A stretch of DNA of 64,000 bases, from contig NZ_KE332518.1 of assembly GCF_000413055.1 (NCBI RefSeq), positions 2,466,389-2,530,388 on the forward strand. Direction: 5' to 3'. Below, in pieces: positions 50,252-59,469 of this stretch. The stretch comes from Treponema maltophilum ATCC 51939 (GTDB taxonomy: Bacteria > Spirochaetota > Spirochaetia > Treponematales > Treponemataceae). Within the stretch, counting starts at the first letter, position 1. Each line of letters starts with the position of its first letter. Both the position numbers and the translations under genes were made by a program. A model generated the notes under the pieces. That model saw only the letters and a program-made list of their open reading frames with translations. It had not been told where the DNA came from and did no database searches.

Positions 50252-51490
50252 TTAATCCATGGATACGCCGAGTTCGGCGGCGGTAAGCTTTGTAACATCA
50301 AGAATCGACGTGCAAGACGCGCCTTCGATTTTTTTGTTGACGGCACAAAAGGTTCCGTAATGCGGCCGGTTAACCGTATAGCCGTGCGAACCTTTTTCGT
50401 AGTGCGTGTCGCCGAAGTGCCTGCCTTCTTTTGCGCCGATGCCGAAAAGCGCTCCGGCCGCATACAAAGAAGACGGGGCGCCGAAGCCCGATTCCTTCAT
50501 TTCGTCGTCGGTTAAAAGCCGCTCGACGCCTTCAAGCTGCAACACCGCTTTTTTTATCGAATCGATTTCCGCCGCCTTACCTTGCGGGTTTTCTTTATCG
50601 GGTGCTTTGTCCGCAGCCGGGGAAAATAAAAACGCGCTGCCGCCGGCATAGTGGAAAAAGTATCGGTAATCGCTCAAAACGTTTACGGTTTTTTTAAAAA
50701 CTTCGTCGTAGCTTTCCGTTTGCTTTAAAAAGCCCATGCGCTCAAGCAGCGCATTCGGGTGAATGTTCGAATGAACATCGAGCTGCGCATGGTCGGAAAA
50801 AACGATGACCGTCGTGTCCTTTTCGAGGATGTCGAGCATGTTGCCCAAAAAACCGTCCAAATATACCAAGGCTTTTTTCGTTTCCGGCGCGGTTCTTCCG
50901 AATTGGTGGCAAATGGTGTCGAAGCTCGTTAAGTGCAGCAGCATAAAGTCGGGCTTGCGCGATAAAACTATGTCGCGCATAACGTGGACGGCAAAGGTGT
51001 CGAGGGCCGGCTGCGAAATGCCGTGCATTAAATGCCGATGGCGAAAAAAGGCTTCCATTTGAATAATAAAGGAACCGGCTTTTAAATTCTGCACAACCTG
51101 ATTTTCGCCCTTGCGTATGACGACTTCGGGCAAATTCCAATTGATGTCTTTTGCATAACCGGTAACCGGCCATAAAACCGAAGCGGTTTTTAAGCCTTTT
51201 TCGCGGGCCGCGTTCCACAAGGTTTTTGCGCGTATGCGGCGGCTGTCGTAACACCATGCGCCTTCTTCGGCCGGATCTATCCACATATTTGAAATAATTC
51301 CGTGAGCGCACGGCGGTTTGCCCGTCGCGACGGAAGTATGAATCGGGTAGGTGTTCGAAACGAATACCGTTTTCATGTCGCGGAACAGCATACCGTTTTG
51401 CGTAAGCCGCTTAAAATTCGGCATCGTAAGCAATTCAGTTACTTCATCGCTGCCGACCGCATCAAAGCTTATCAACATTACCTTATTCAT
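50252..51490 (-). CDS. Alkaline phosphatase-superfamily nucleotide pyrophosphatase/phosphodiesterase
   Basis: A 412-residue cytoplasmic-looking enzyme of the NPP (type I phosphodiesterase) family: MLISFDAVGSDE (metal Asp), FVSNTYPIHTSVATGKPP (Thr nucleophile) and VFSDHAQLDVH with further metal-binding Asp/His. No signal peptide. The ATG at 51490 has GGAGGAAGGT in front; a terminator hairpin stands directly before that (51507-51538), so expression may need readthrough from the secreted protease operon. Confidence 0.83.
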   Translation of the reverse strand: MNKVMLISFDAVGSDEVTELLTMPNFKRLTQNGMLFRDMKTVFVSNTYPIHTSVATGKPPCAHGIISNMWIDPAEEGAWCYDSRRIRAKTLWNAAREKGLKTASVLWPVTGYAKDINWNLPEVVIRKGENQVVQNLKAGSFIIQMEAFFRHRHLMHGISQPALDTFAVHVMRDIVLSRKPDFMLLHLTSFDTICHQFGRTAPETKKALVYLDGFLGNMLDILEKDTTVIVFSDHAQLDVHSNIHPNALLERMGFLKQTESYDEVFKKTVNVLSDYRYFFHYAGGSAFLFSPAADKAPDKENPQGKAAEIDSIKKAVLQLEGVERLLTDDEMKESGFGAPSSLYAAGALFGIGAKEGRHFGDTHYEKGSHGYTVNRPHYGTFCAVNKKIEGASCTSILDVTKLTAAELGVSMD

Positions 51491-51506
51491 ACCTTCCTCC
51501 ATAAAA

Positions 51507-51538
51507 AAAGCAGGAAGTTTTTCGAACTTTCCTGCTTT
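51507..51538 (-). terminator. Terminator-like hairpin pressed against the ribosome binding site of the 51490 gene
   Basis: Minus strand: arms GCAGGAAAGTT and AACTTCCTGC with a short loop, then seven T, then ATGGAGG. It ends the three-gene operon at 54569-51553, but because no room for a promoter remains before the next gene it may also act as an attenuator. Confidence 0.7.
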
Positions 51539-51552
51539 TGCTTGTTATTGCG

Positions 51553-52182
51553 TTATTTCCCTTTCTTTTGGGATTCTTCGGGGTCTAAAAGCACGGCCCG
51601 TGTCAGTTGAACGTTTTTACCGAGCTTTTGGTTCAAAAGAGCCTGCGCTTCGTCAAACTCGTCTTTTTGTTTTATGCCGTCCACGACAAAGTTGTCTCCC
51701 GCAAAGCTGTACGTATAGCTTCCGACATATACGTATCTGTTTTCGGATGAAACAGGCACGTCCATGCCGAAGGGTAAGTAGATACAACGCGCTCTGGCAA
51801 GATATAGTTTTCCGATAATACCGGTCCTTTTTTCACCTTCGGAAAAAAGAAAGACGAAGAAACCCTGCAAAGGAAAACGGCCGGTTTTGGGAATCTTGAC
51901 CGGAATGAAAAAATAATCTCCAATAACGGTATCAATGGGAACTGTTAGGATATCATCCCTTTTCGGGTCAGGCAAAAATCCGTAAGTATGATTCTTGTCT
52001 CTCAAAGAGGGATCAAGGCCGAGTGTTTGTATATAAAAATCTCTGTCGAGGTCTTTCAGTAAGGAAACCTTGCCGACAAGCAATACTTGATTTTTCCCCG
52101 GCTCCTGCACTTTTTCAGTTGCAAAAATCACTGTACACAAGCATAAAAGAGCGGTAACAATAATTGCTGTTTTATTTTTCAT
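51553..52182 (-). CDS. Exported protein of unknown function
   Basis: A 209-residue protein with a signal peptide (1-21, cleavage after IFA) and a mature part rich in beta strands, Y and F. I do not recognise the family. It is the third gene of an operon with a lipoprotein and a trypsin-like protease; its start overlaps the lipoprotein stop by 11 bp. Confidence 0.65.
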   Translation of the reverse strand: MKNKTAIIVTALLCLCTVIFATEKVQEPGKNQVLLVGKVSLLKDLDRDFYIQTLGLDPSLRDKNHTYGFLPDPKRDDILTVPIDTVIGDYFFIPVKIPKTGRFPLQGFFVFLFSEGEKRTGIIGKLYLARARCIYLPFGMDVPVSSENRYVYVGSYTYSFAGDNFVVDGIKQKDEFDEAQALLNQKLGKNVQLTRAVLLDPEESQKKGK

Positions 52183-52768
52183 TTTTCAGTTCCTCCATCC
52201 GGGCTTTAAATAAAGGCCCCCATGCGGTCTTTGCGTATACTCTGTAGGCGTTTTTCAGCGCTTTTAATTCATCATCTCTGAGTTGTTTTGCGGTTTTATT
52301 TTTCGATTGGTTATTTATTTTTTTCGATTGTAAATTTAAAAGCGAATCGCCGTAATAGTATATTCCCGCTTTTTCGGGGGCGATAAATTCGCTTTCAGTG
52401 TTCCCGTTAAGTCCGTACACGTAATATGTTGTTGTAACGGTATTCCCCGTATTGACAACGCTGACGTCAAAGTATTCTCTGTAGCGTCCGCCGGGAACAA
52501 GCGGCGTCGAAACGCTCCAGTCTTTTTCCGTATAAAAAGATGCCGGATTCGGCGCTTTTGAAGTATTCGCTTGGAACATTTTTCCTACGGCGGCCCATCC
52601 GCCGTATATTACCACGGAATCTTCAGGGGTTCCTTTAGCGTCTTTCACTAAAGCATCCCGTTGCGATTGATTTACAATAGCCTCAAACAGTGTTATGCAT
52701 CCGGTAAAATACACAGCAGACAGCGACACTAAACATAAAACTATAAGCTTTGTTCTTTTTAGTTTCAT
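52172..52768 (-). CDS. Lipoprotein of unknown function
   Basis: A 198-residue protein with a lipoprotein signal (VYFTGC, C24) and no recognised domain; YYVYGLNG and IYYYGDSLL suggest a beta-rich body. AAGGAGG lies nine bases before the ATG at 52768. Middle gene of the protease operon, so it may be a partner that sits with the protease in the outer envelope. Confidence 0.68.
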   Translation of the reverse strand: MKLKRTKLIVLCLVSLSAVYFTGCITLFEAIVNQSQRDALVKDAKGTPEDSVVIYGGWAAVGKMFQANTSKAPNPASFYTEKDWSVSTPLVPGGRYREYFDVSVVNTGNTVTTTYYVYGLNGNTESEFIAPEKAGIYYYGDSLLNLQSKKINNQSKNKTAKQLRDDELKALKNAYRVYAKTAWGPLFKARMEELKNEK

Positions 52769-52787
52769 TTTTATTTCCTCCTTATTA

Positions 52788-54569
52788 TTAAAATACAAGC
52801 GTTAAAGACGCCGATAAACTCGTTTTTTTCAACGCTGCACTTTTGCCGCTGTCAAACAGCGGTTTTTGCTGCATATGCTTATAGGCAATGCCGAAAAGTA
52901 CGTTGACATCGGCGCCGAAATCATAACCCGCTTTAAGCCCCGTTTCGAAACCTGCGGCAAAACCGCCGGCCGCACTCTTATCGAAAGAAGCAAATCCGAG
53001 AATATTGGGACCTACCGTTCCGGCAATGTACGGAATAAGGTGCGTTTTCCCTATAATCATCGGAACTTGTACGGTAAGTACCGGCCCGATAATGACGCGC
53101 GTTGCATTAAGCGGCGTCACCTTATCGATATTGAGGCCAAATCCTACTCCTACCCAACGCTTATCCAAGCCGGTCATATCAAGAAAATACGAATAAGAAG
53201 CGCTGAATCCGTGCGTTATGCCGTTTGTGCGGGAAAGGTCGAACCCTATTTGCAATGCCGAAGAATAAGGACTTTCAAAAGAGAAAAAAGGCGCTTCCGA
53301 ATTTTCTTCTATGTCGGTTTTGGCGGTCTTTGTTTTCTTTTTGCTCTTTTCGGTTTTCGGCTCCACCGAACCGAACATTTCCAAGCGCCATAAACCGTGT
53401 TCGGAAATCCAGCGCGTTTCTATGGGCTTTTCCCATTTTTCGTTTTGGAGCGGTACGGTGCATGCAACCGCGGACACTTCCGTTACGTCTCCTGCGGAAA
53501 CAAGCGAGCGCTCGTCGTTTCCGAGCTTTTTCCATACGTCCCATGCGAGAGCGTAGCGCATGCCTTCGAGCGGCGAATAATTGTTAAAGACCGCAATAAC
53601 AACGGAGCGGACGGCCGAAGGCGCCGATGAAAGCGCTTTTACGAAAATGTTTTTTCCGTCCGAACCGACGTATGCGTAGGAAATATATTTTACGATGTCG
53701 GTGAAATCGTTGTCCTGTTTTGCGGCATCGGCGATAAACGATTGAACGCGTTTTTCCATTTGCGTTTTTATTGCCGGAGCGTTTTCGGGGTTCAGCACTT
53801 TTTTAATATATGCCTGAACGGCCGCTGCGGGAATCGAATAGTTCGTATCCTGACGGCGCACGTATTTCCACGTGTTGACGCCGACAACCGCGTAGCCGGC
53901 TTCGGCGGAAGGATCGGCAATCAAAAGCGGGCCGCCGGAGTTTCCTCCGTCGATTTGCGCCGAATGTTGAATGAGCGTCGTGATGTCCGGATCGACCAAA
54001 TCTTTTATGCGAGCGGCGCTGTTGGTAACCGAGCCCTTGCCCAGCTGCCAAAGCGGGTTACCCGCCAAACCGGGAAAGCCCGCCGTCCACACTTCCTGAC
54101 CGTCTTGAACTTTTTTTGTTGCAAAAGTCAAACCTTTTTTAAAAGGTTTAACGCCCTTGGGAAAGCTTAAAATCGCCAAATCGATTTCTTCGTCGGCATT
54201 TAAAACTTTTAAGTTGTCGTACTTTGTGGTACCGCCGTCGGTTCCTTCAAATTCAACCGACACGGATTCGGCTTGCGATACGACATGCCGGTTTGTGATG
54301 ATGTAGTTCGTTCCGTCGGGAGCGACGTACACAAAACCGGAGCCGAAGCCTCCTTTAAGGTAAGAATCGATCGATTGCGCGTACGAGGTATACCCTTTCG
54401 ATTGCAGCGTGTCGCGGTATTCTTCAAGCACGGCAATGTTTGCCGAATGGTATTTTTCGCGAACGACACCGACATAATTTTTTATCTGTGCAAAAACGCC
54501 GACAGGAAGCAAAAACAAAGGGATTAAAATAAAAAAGAGACGTTTTACACCCGAAAAACGGTGAAGCAT
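52788..54569 (-). CDS. Secreted trypsin-like serine protease with C-terminal outer-membrane-barrel-like domain
   Basis: A 593-residue protein. Signal peptide 1-27; trypsin-like (DegP-type) domain about 35-260 with the complete triad H95 (TNRHVV), D130 (EEIDLAIL) and S211 (DGGNSGGPL); no PDZ domain. A middle region (260-410) is followed by about 170 residues of alternating amphipathic strands ending in LTLVF, as in outer-membrane beta barrels. This fusion would tether the protease at the outer membrane. GGAGG lies before the ATG at 54569. First gene of an operon with a lipoprotein and an exported protein. Confidence 0.8.
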   Translation of the reverse strand: MLHRFSGVKRLFFILIPLFLLPVGVFAQIKNYVGVVREKYHSANIAVLEEYRDTLQSKGYTSYAQSIDSYLKGGFGSGFVYVAPDGTNYIITNRHVVSQAESVSVEFEGTDGGTTKYDNLKVLNADEEIDLAILSFPKGVKPFKKGLTFATKKVQDGQEVWTAGFPGLAGNPLWQLGKGSVTNSAARIKDLVDPDITTLIQHSAQIDGGNSGGPLLIADPSAEAGYAVVGVNTWKYVRRQDTNYSIPAAAVQAYIKKVLNPENAPAIKTQMEKRVQSFIADAAKQDNDFTDIVKYISYAYVGSDGKNIFVKALSSAPSAVRSVVIAVFNNYSPLEGMRYALAWDVWKKLGNDERSLVSAGDVTEVSAVACTVPLQNEKWEKPIETRWISEHGLWRLEMFGSVEPKTEKSKKKTKTAKTDIEENSEAPFFSFESPYSSALQIGFDLSRTNGITHGFSASYSYFLDMTGLDKRWVGVGFGLNIDKVTPLNATRVIIGPVLTVQVPMIIGKTHLIPYIAGTVGPNILGFASFDKSAAGGFAAGFETGLKAGYDFGADVNVLFGIAYKHMQQKPLFDSGKSAALKKTSLSASLTLVF

Positions 54570-54577
54570 ATAATCCT

Positions 54578-54632
54578 CCATAAAACTTTTGCAGGAAGCG
54601 GCCGCTCCATTTCAGACGGCGCTTTTTATCAA
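54578..54632 (-). repeat. Leader element, short form, matching the ends of 3798-4083
   Basis: On the minus strand it runs GATAAAAAGCGCCGTCTGAA … TTCCTGCAAAAGTTTTATGG into the ribosome binding site of the protease gene. The left 20 and right 20 bases match the two ends of the hairpin-rich block at 3798-4083 with one or two differences; the long hairpin interior is missing here. Confidence 0.5.
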
Positions 54633-54727
54633 TCCTCCTGACCCTTTCAGTGTAAACAAATTCCGTTTTTATGTAAAGCGGAAGATCGGGGGACGGCGAG
54701 ACGTTGCCGGGAGGCGGCTTTTATACC

Positions 54728-57172
54728 TTAAATTTTTACGGCTTTTATTTTCCATATATCGCGCACGTAATCTTCGATTGTGCGGTCGGACGAAAATTTG
54801 CCGCAGCGGGCAATGTTCAGCAAAACTTTTTTTGCCCAAAGTTCGCGGTTTTCGTACAGGGCGGCGACTTTTTCCTGAGCGGCGCAGTACGAATCGAAGT
54901 CGGCAAGCACGTAATATACGTCGGGGCGCTGTCCTTCGACGCCGTAGACAAGCGAATCGTAGAGTTCCCTGAACAATTGCCGCGAAGAATCGAAGGTGCC
55001 GTCCACCAGCTGATTTAAAGCTTGAGCGAGGCGCGGATTTTGCTGCAGGTATTTTTGCGGATTGTAGGCGTGCTCTTTTTCCGACACGTAAATTTCTTCG
55101 GCTTTTAAGCCGAAGATAAAAACGTTTTCCGCGCCGGCTTCTTCGGCGATTTCGATATTTGCGCCGTCGAGCGTACCCAGCGTTAAAGCGCCGTTAAGCA
55201 TAAACTTCATATTGCCCGTACCCGATGCCTCTTTCCCCGCGGTGGAAATTTGCTCGGAAACGTCGGCGGCGGGGAAAATTTTTTCGGCGGCACTTACGCG
55301 GTAGTTTTCCGCAAACACGACGCGGATTTTTCCGCGCACGCTGCGGTCGTTATTGATACGTTCGGCAACGGCATTTATAAGCTTGATAATCGCTTTTGCG
55401 CGTCGATAACCCGATGCCGCTTTTGCGCCGAAGATAAAGGTTCGGGCGGGCGGGTTAAAGTCGCTTTCGTTGAGAATTCTGTTGTACAAATAGATGATGT
55501 GCAAAACGTTTAAAAGCTGGCGCTTGTATTCGTGCAGCCGTTTTATCTGTACGTCGAAAATAGATTGCGGATCCAAAAATTCGTTTTGCGTGGCTTTGAG
55601 CCATGCGGCCAAATCTTCTTTGTTTTTTTGCTTGATTTCCGAAAGTTCGCGCAAAACGGCAGGGTCGTCGGCATGTTTTTCCAGATTTTTTAAAACCGAC
55701 AAATCGGTTTCCCAGCCGCTTCCCGCATATTTTGTTACAAAGGCGGCAAGGCGCGGGTTCGCGTTCAAAAGCCAGCGGCGCTGCGTAATGCCGTTCGTTT
55801 TATTGTTGAATTTGGCGGGATACAAATCCGCCCAATCTTTTAATTCTTTTGTCCGTAAAATTTCGGAGTGAAGAGCGGCAACTCCGTTTACACTGAAGCA
55901 GGTATGAATCGCTAGCCATGCCATGTAAATCGTTCCGTTCCGGATAATGCTCATGCGGTTTTGTTTATCGTAATCGTCGGGGAAGCGTCCGCGCAAGTCC
56001 GCGAGAAAACGCCGGTTTATTTCTTCCACTATTTGATACACACGCGGCAATAAACCTTGGAAAATATCGATAGGCCATTTTTCGAGCGCTTCTGCAAGAA
56101 TCGTGTGATTCGTATACGCGAAGGTTTTTGTGACGATTTGCCACGCTTCGTCCCAGCCGAGCCGGTGCTCGTCCATAAGCAATCGCATGAGTTCCGGAAT
56201 CGCGACGACCGGATGCGTGTCGTTCAATTGAATGACGTGATAATCGGCAAAATCGGTAAAATCTTCGCCGTACGCGCCGACGTATGAACGCAGCATGTCC
56301 TGCAAACTTGCCGAACAAAAGAAATACTGCTGTTTTAAGCGCAGCGCTTTTCCGGACGGGCCGCTGTCGTTGGGGTACAATACGCGCGATATGTCTTCGG
56401 CCGCGTTTTGTTTTTCGACGGCGCGCTTGTAGTGCATGTCGTTAAAAAGCTGTAAGTCGAAACCGTTCGGAGAAGAGGCTTCCCATAAACGCAGGGTGTT
56501 TACGGTTTTTGTGTTGTAGCCGATAATCGGCGTGTCGTATGGCGTGGCGGTTATGCGCTCGGCGTTTTCCAAAAAGAAATAATCGCGGCCGTCGGCTTCG
56601 CGGCGAACGCATACGTTCCCGCCGAACAAAACTTCCGTCGCCAAATCGCTGCGCTTTACTTCCCACGGGTCACGGTATTTAAGCCAATTGTCCGGATATT
56701 CGACTTGAAAGCCGTTTTCTATGCGCTGTTCGAACATGCCGTACCGGTAGCGTATGCCGTAGCCGATTGCGGGATAATTCAGCGTTGCAAGCGAATCCAA
56801 AAGACAGGCGGCCAAGCGTCCCAAACCGCCGTTGCCCAAGCCGGCGTCCGGCTCCTGATCTTCTATGCTGTTGTAGTCGAAACCCATGTCCTGCAGGGTT
56901 TTTAAAACGTCGCTTTTTATACGAAGGTTGATGAGGTTGTTGCTTAAAGCCCGCCCCATAAGGAATTCCGCCGAAAAATAGTATACTTTTTTTACCCGGT
57001 TTTCATCGTAGACGCTGCGGGTTTTCATCCAATTTTCGACGACTGCGTCGAGTATTGAGGCGGCGACCGCATCGTATATGTCGTGAACGGGGGCATCGGC
57101 AATGTCTTTGCTGTATTCCCTCGTAAGGCGCCGCTTCACGGCCGCTTTAAAATTTTCGCTGTTAAAAGTCAT
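54728..57172 (-). CDS. glgP: Glycogen/alpha-glucan phosphorylase
   Basis: An 814-residue family GT35 enzyme that releases glucose 1-phosphate from glycogen or maltodextrin. The PLP lysine lies at about residue 655 in EASGTGNMKFMLNG; GNGGLGRLAACLLDS and the glucan-binding motifs are intact. Length is normal. GAGGAG precedes the ATG. It follows glgX by 47 bp on the same strand and forms a glycogen-degradation unit with it. Confidence 0.95.
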   Translation of the reverse strand: MTFNSENFKAAVKRRLTREYSKDIADAPVHDIYDAVAASILDAVVENWMKTRSVYDENRVKKVYYFSAEFLMGRALSNNLINLRIKSDVLKTLQDMGFDYNSIEDQEPDAGLGNGGLGRLAACLLDSLATLNYPAIGYGIRYRYGMFEQRIENGFQVEYPDNWLKYRDPWEVKRSDLATEVLFGGNVCVRREADGRDYFFLENAERITATPYDTPIIGYNTKTVNTLRLWEASSPNGFDLQLFNDMHYKRAVEKQNAAEDISRVLYPNDSGPSGKALRLKQQYFFCSASLQDMLRSYVGAYGEDFTDFADYHVIQLNDTHPVVAIPELMRLLMDEHRLGWDEAWQIVTKTFAYTNHTILAEALEKWPIDIFQGLLPRVYQIVEEINRRFLADLRGRFPDDYDKQNRMSIIRNGTIYMAWLAIHTCFSVNGVAALHSEILRTKELKDWADLYPAKFNNKTNGITQRRWLLNANPRLAAFVTKYAGSGWETDLSVLKNLEKHADDPAVLRELSEIKQKNKEDLAAWLKATQNEFLDPQSIFDVQIKRLHEYKRQLLNVLHIIYLYNRILNESDFNPPARTFIFGAKAASGYRRAKAIIKLINAVAERINNDRSVRGKIRVVFAENYRVSAAEKIFPAADVSEQISTAGKEASGTGNMKFMLNGALTLGTLDGANIEIAEEAGAENVFIFGLKAEEIYVSEKEHAYNPQKYLQQNPRLAQALNQLVDGTFDSSRQLFRELYDSLVYGVEGQRPDVYYVLADFDSYCAAQEKVAALYENRELWAKKVLLNIARCGKFSSDRTIEDYVRDIWKIKAVKI

Positions 57173-57219
57173 AAAAGCTCCTCTGTAAAAACGTCTAAAA
57201 ACGTGCGCGAATGTGCGCG

Positions 57220-59349
57220 TTATTTTCCTATCAATACGACGACCGTTCCTCCCGGCATGGGGTATTCCGGCGTTTTAAAACCGATGGCGTCTTTTTCATC
57301 CAAAAAATCGCCGGGAGACGGCAGCGATGTGTCGATGCAGCGGTACCATTTTTTGCCCGGCGCCGAAGGCGGAATTTTTGCCGTTATAAAATCCGCTCCG
57401 GCATTGTACATAAGGTAAAAATCGTTGTCGTCGCTTTCGCTTTGAATTTCGATTCCGCTGCCGTCGATGCGGCAGGCAAGAAAACCGCCCCGGTTTTCCC
57501 AATTGAACGCGGCGCCGTTTTCGTCAAACCACGAAATATCGGGCACATCGTTGGCGGAAATATCGCGGCCGAGAAAAAATTCGCCCCGACGGAACGCCGC
57601 GTGACGCAGCCGAAACGCAATCGTTTTGCGCGTAAATTCGAAGATATCGGCGTGTGTATCTTTAAGCGACCAGTCGATCCATGAAATTTCGTTGTCCTGA
57701 CAATATGCGTTGTTATTCCCCTGTTGACTGCGCCTGAACTCGTCCCCTGCCAAAAGCATCGGCGTTCCCTGCGCCAAAAGCAGGGTTAAAATCATGTTTT
57801 TTATGCGCCGGTTGCGCATAAGACGTATGCTCTTATCGTTACAGGGACCCTCGTGTCCGCAGTTACAGCTGAAATTCACATCGGAGCCGTCTTTATTGTG
57901 TTCGCCGTTTATTTCGTTGTGCTTTTTATCGTAGCTTACCAAATCGTTGAGCGTAAATCCGTCGTGGCTCGTTAAATAATTGATTGAATGAAAGGGTTTG
58001 CGTCCGCCGTGCAAGTATAAATCGGAACTTCCGGCGAGCCGTGTCGCCGTCCCGCCGGCAAAGGCCGTATCGCCGCGCCAAAACCGTCGAATATCGTCGC
58101 GGAAGCGGTCGTTCCATTCCGCCCAGCGTCCGCCGAAATTTCCCACTTGGTAGCCGCCCGCGGCATCCCATGCTTCGGCGATCAGTTTCGTGCCGCTCAG
58201 CAAGGGGTCTTCGGCGATTTGTTCGAGCAGGGGCGCGCTTTCGCTCAAGTGTCCCTTTGTGTCGCGCGCCAAAACGGAAGCCAAATCGAAGCGGAAGCCG
58301 TCTACATGCATTTCGCTTACCCAATAGTGCAGGCAATCGATAATGTAGGCGCGCACAACGGGATGGTTGCAGTTGACGGCGTTGCCGCAGCCGGAAAAAT
58401 TCTTGTATAAACGCTTGTCGTTTTCTTCAAGCAGATAGTATACGGAATTTTCGAAGCCGCGGAAGTTGAGCGTTTCGCCGGTTTCGTTCCCTTCGCCCGT
58501 GTGATTGAACACAACGTCCAAAATCACTTCGAGCCCGTTTTTGTGCATTTCGCGCACCAATTTCTTAAACTCGTTTACGCAGGCGCCGGGCGACTTATCG
58601 GCCGCATAGGACGCTTTCGGCGCAAAAAAAGCGACGGTGCTGTAGCCCCAAAAATTCTTTAAAGGCTCGCCCGTGTGCGGATTTACGTTCTTGTTTTCGT
58701 ATTCGTCGAATTCATGCAGGGGCAAAAATTCGACGGACGTAACGCCGAGTTTTTTTAAGTACGGAATTTTTTCGATAAAACCGCGGTACGTTCCCGGCTG
58801 CATTGTGCCGGAAGTCGGGCTTCGCGTAAATCCTTTTACATGCGTTTCGTACAAAATACTGCGGCGCAAGGGATAGTTGAGCGGTTTGTCGCCCTGCCAA
58901 TCGAAATCCCCGTCGCACACGACGACGCACTTGGGCATGCCGGCTGCCGAAGGTTTTGCATCGTGCGGCACCGAAGCGTCCCCGCGCGCACCGCGTTTCC
59001 GTGCCGAAAACACGGAAGCGTTTGTTAACGCTTTTGCGTACGGATCGAACAGGTAAAGGTTTTTATTAAAACGGTGCCCTTTTTCGGGCTCAAAGGGGCC
59101 GTCAACCGCGTACAAATACAGCGCGCCTTTTTCAAGCCCTTCCACAAAAATATGCCAAACGTCTCCCGTGCGGTTAAGAGCCGGAGACAGTTCAAACGTA
59201 AAAGACGGCTCGGCGTCCGCTTCGTTGTTAAAAAGGGCGAGCGTTACCGAAGATGCGTTCCGCGAAAATACGGAAAAATTGACGCCGCCCGCCGAGGGCG
59301 TTGCCCCGAACGGAAGCGCTTTTCCGGGCCGTGCGACATATTCAGGCAT
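57220..59349 (-). CDS. glgX: Glycogen debranching enzyme
   Basis: A 709-residue GH13 enzyme hydrolysing alpha-1,6 branches of glycogen trimmed by phosphorylase. N-terminal carbohydrate-binding (CBM48) domain about 5-110; catalytic barrel with VIFDVVFNHT-like region (ILDVVFNHTGEGN), nucleophile in DGFRFDLAS, acid/base in IAEAWDA, and TSHDGFTLNDLVSY. The ATG at 59349 begins the conserved CBM48 and lies seven bases after a -10 box; the frame is open to 59484 but without coding character. Confidence 0.93.
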   Translation of the reverse strand: MPEYVARPGKALPFGATPSAGGVNFSVFSRNASSVTLALFNNEADAEPSFTFELSPALNRTGDVWHIFVEGLEKGALYLYAVDGPFEPEKGHRFNKNLYLFDPYAKALTNASVFSARKRGARGDASVPHDAKPSAAGMPKCVVVCDGDFDWQGDKPLNYPLRRSILYETHVKGFTRSPTSGTMQPGTYRGFIEKIPYLKKLGVTSVEFLPLHEFDEYENKNVNPHTGEPLKNFWGYSTVAFFAPKASYAADKSPGACVNEFKKLVREMHKNGLEVILDVVFNHTGEGNETGETLNFRGFENSVYYLLEENDKRLYKNFSGCGNAVNCNHPVVRAYIIDCLHYWVSEMHVDGFRFDLASVLARDTKGHLSESAPLLEQIAEDPLLSGTKLIAEAWDAAGGYQVGNFGGRWAEWNDRFRDDIRRFWRGDTAFAGGTATRLAGSSDLYLHGGRKPFHSINYLTSHDGFTLNDLVSYDKKHNEINGEHNKDGSDVNFSCNCGHEGPCNDKSIRLMRNRRIKNMILTLLLAQGTPMLLAGDEFRRSQQGNNNAYCQDNEISWIDWSLKDTHADIFEFTRKTIAFRLRHAAFRRGEFFLGRDISANDVPDISWFDENGAAFNWENRGGFLACRIDGSGIEIQSESDDNDFYLMYNAGADFITAKIPPSAPGKKWYRCIDTSLPSPGDFLDEKDAIGFKTPEYPMPGGTVVVLIGK

Positions 59350-59356
59350 GAAATTC

Positions 59357-59385
59357 AGTATAGCACAGTATAAAAAATATTTCCA
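59357..59385 (-). promoter_or_regulatory. Promoter next to the glgX start (leaderless type)
   Basis: Minus strand TGGAAA (59385-59380), 17 bp, TATACT (59362-59357), seven bases before the ATG at 59349. No Shine-Dalgarno. Confidence 0.45.
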
Positions 59386-59434
59386 CAAGTTATTCACAGC
59401 CCGTCGGGTATTCGGCATGAACGGATGCCGGCTG

Positions 59435-59463
59435 TTGCGTAAAAGGATAATTCCGTATATGAT
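59435..59463 (+). promoter_or_regulatory. Promoter next to the pepF start (leaderless type)
   Basis: TTGCGT (59435-59440), 17 bp, TATGAT (59458-59463), six bases before the ATG at 59470. No Shine-Dalgarno. Confidence 0.5.
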
Positions 59464-59469
59464 AAGCAT

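Noticed and set aside
4058..54620. TTCAGACGGC, the complement of the Neisseria 10-base DNA uptake sequence, at 4058-4067 and 54611-54620
   Set aside because: Both copies are part of one shared leader element; two copies in 64 kb in a spirochaete do not indicate uptake signals.
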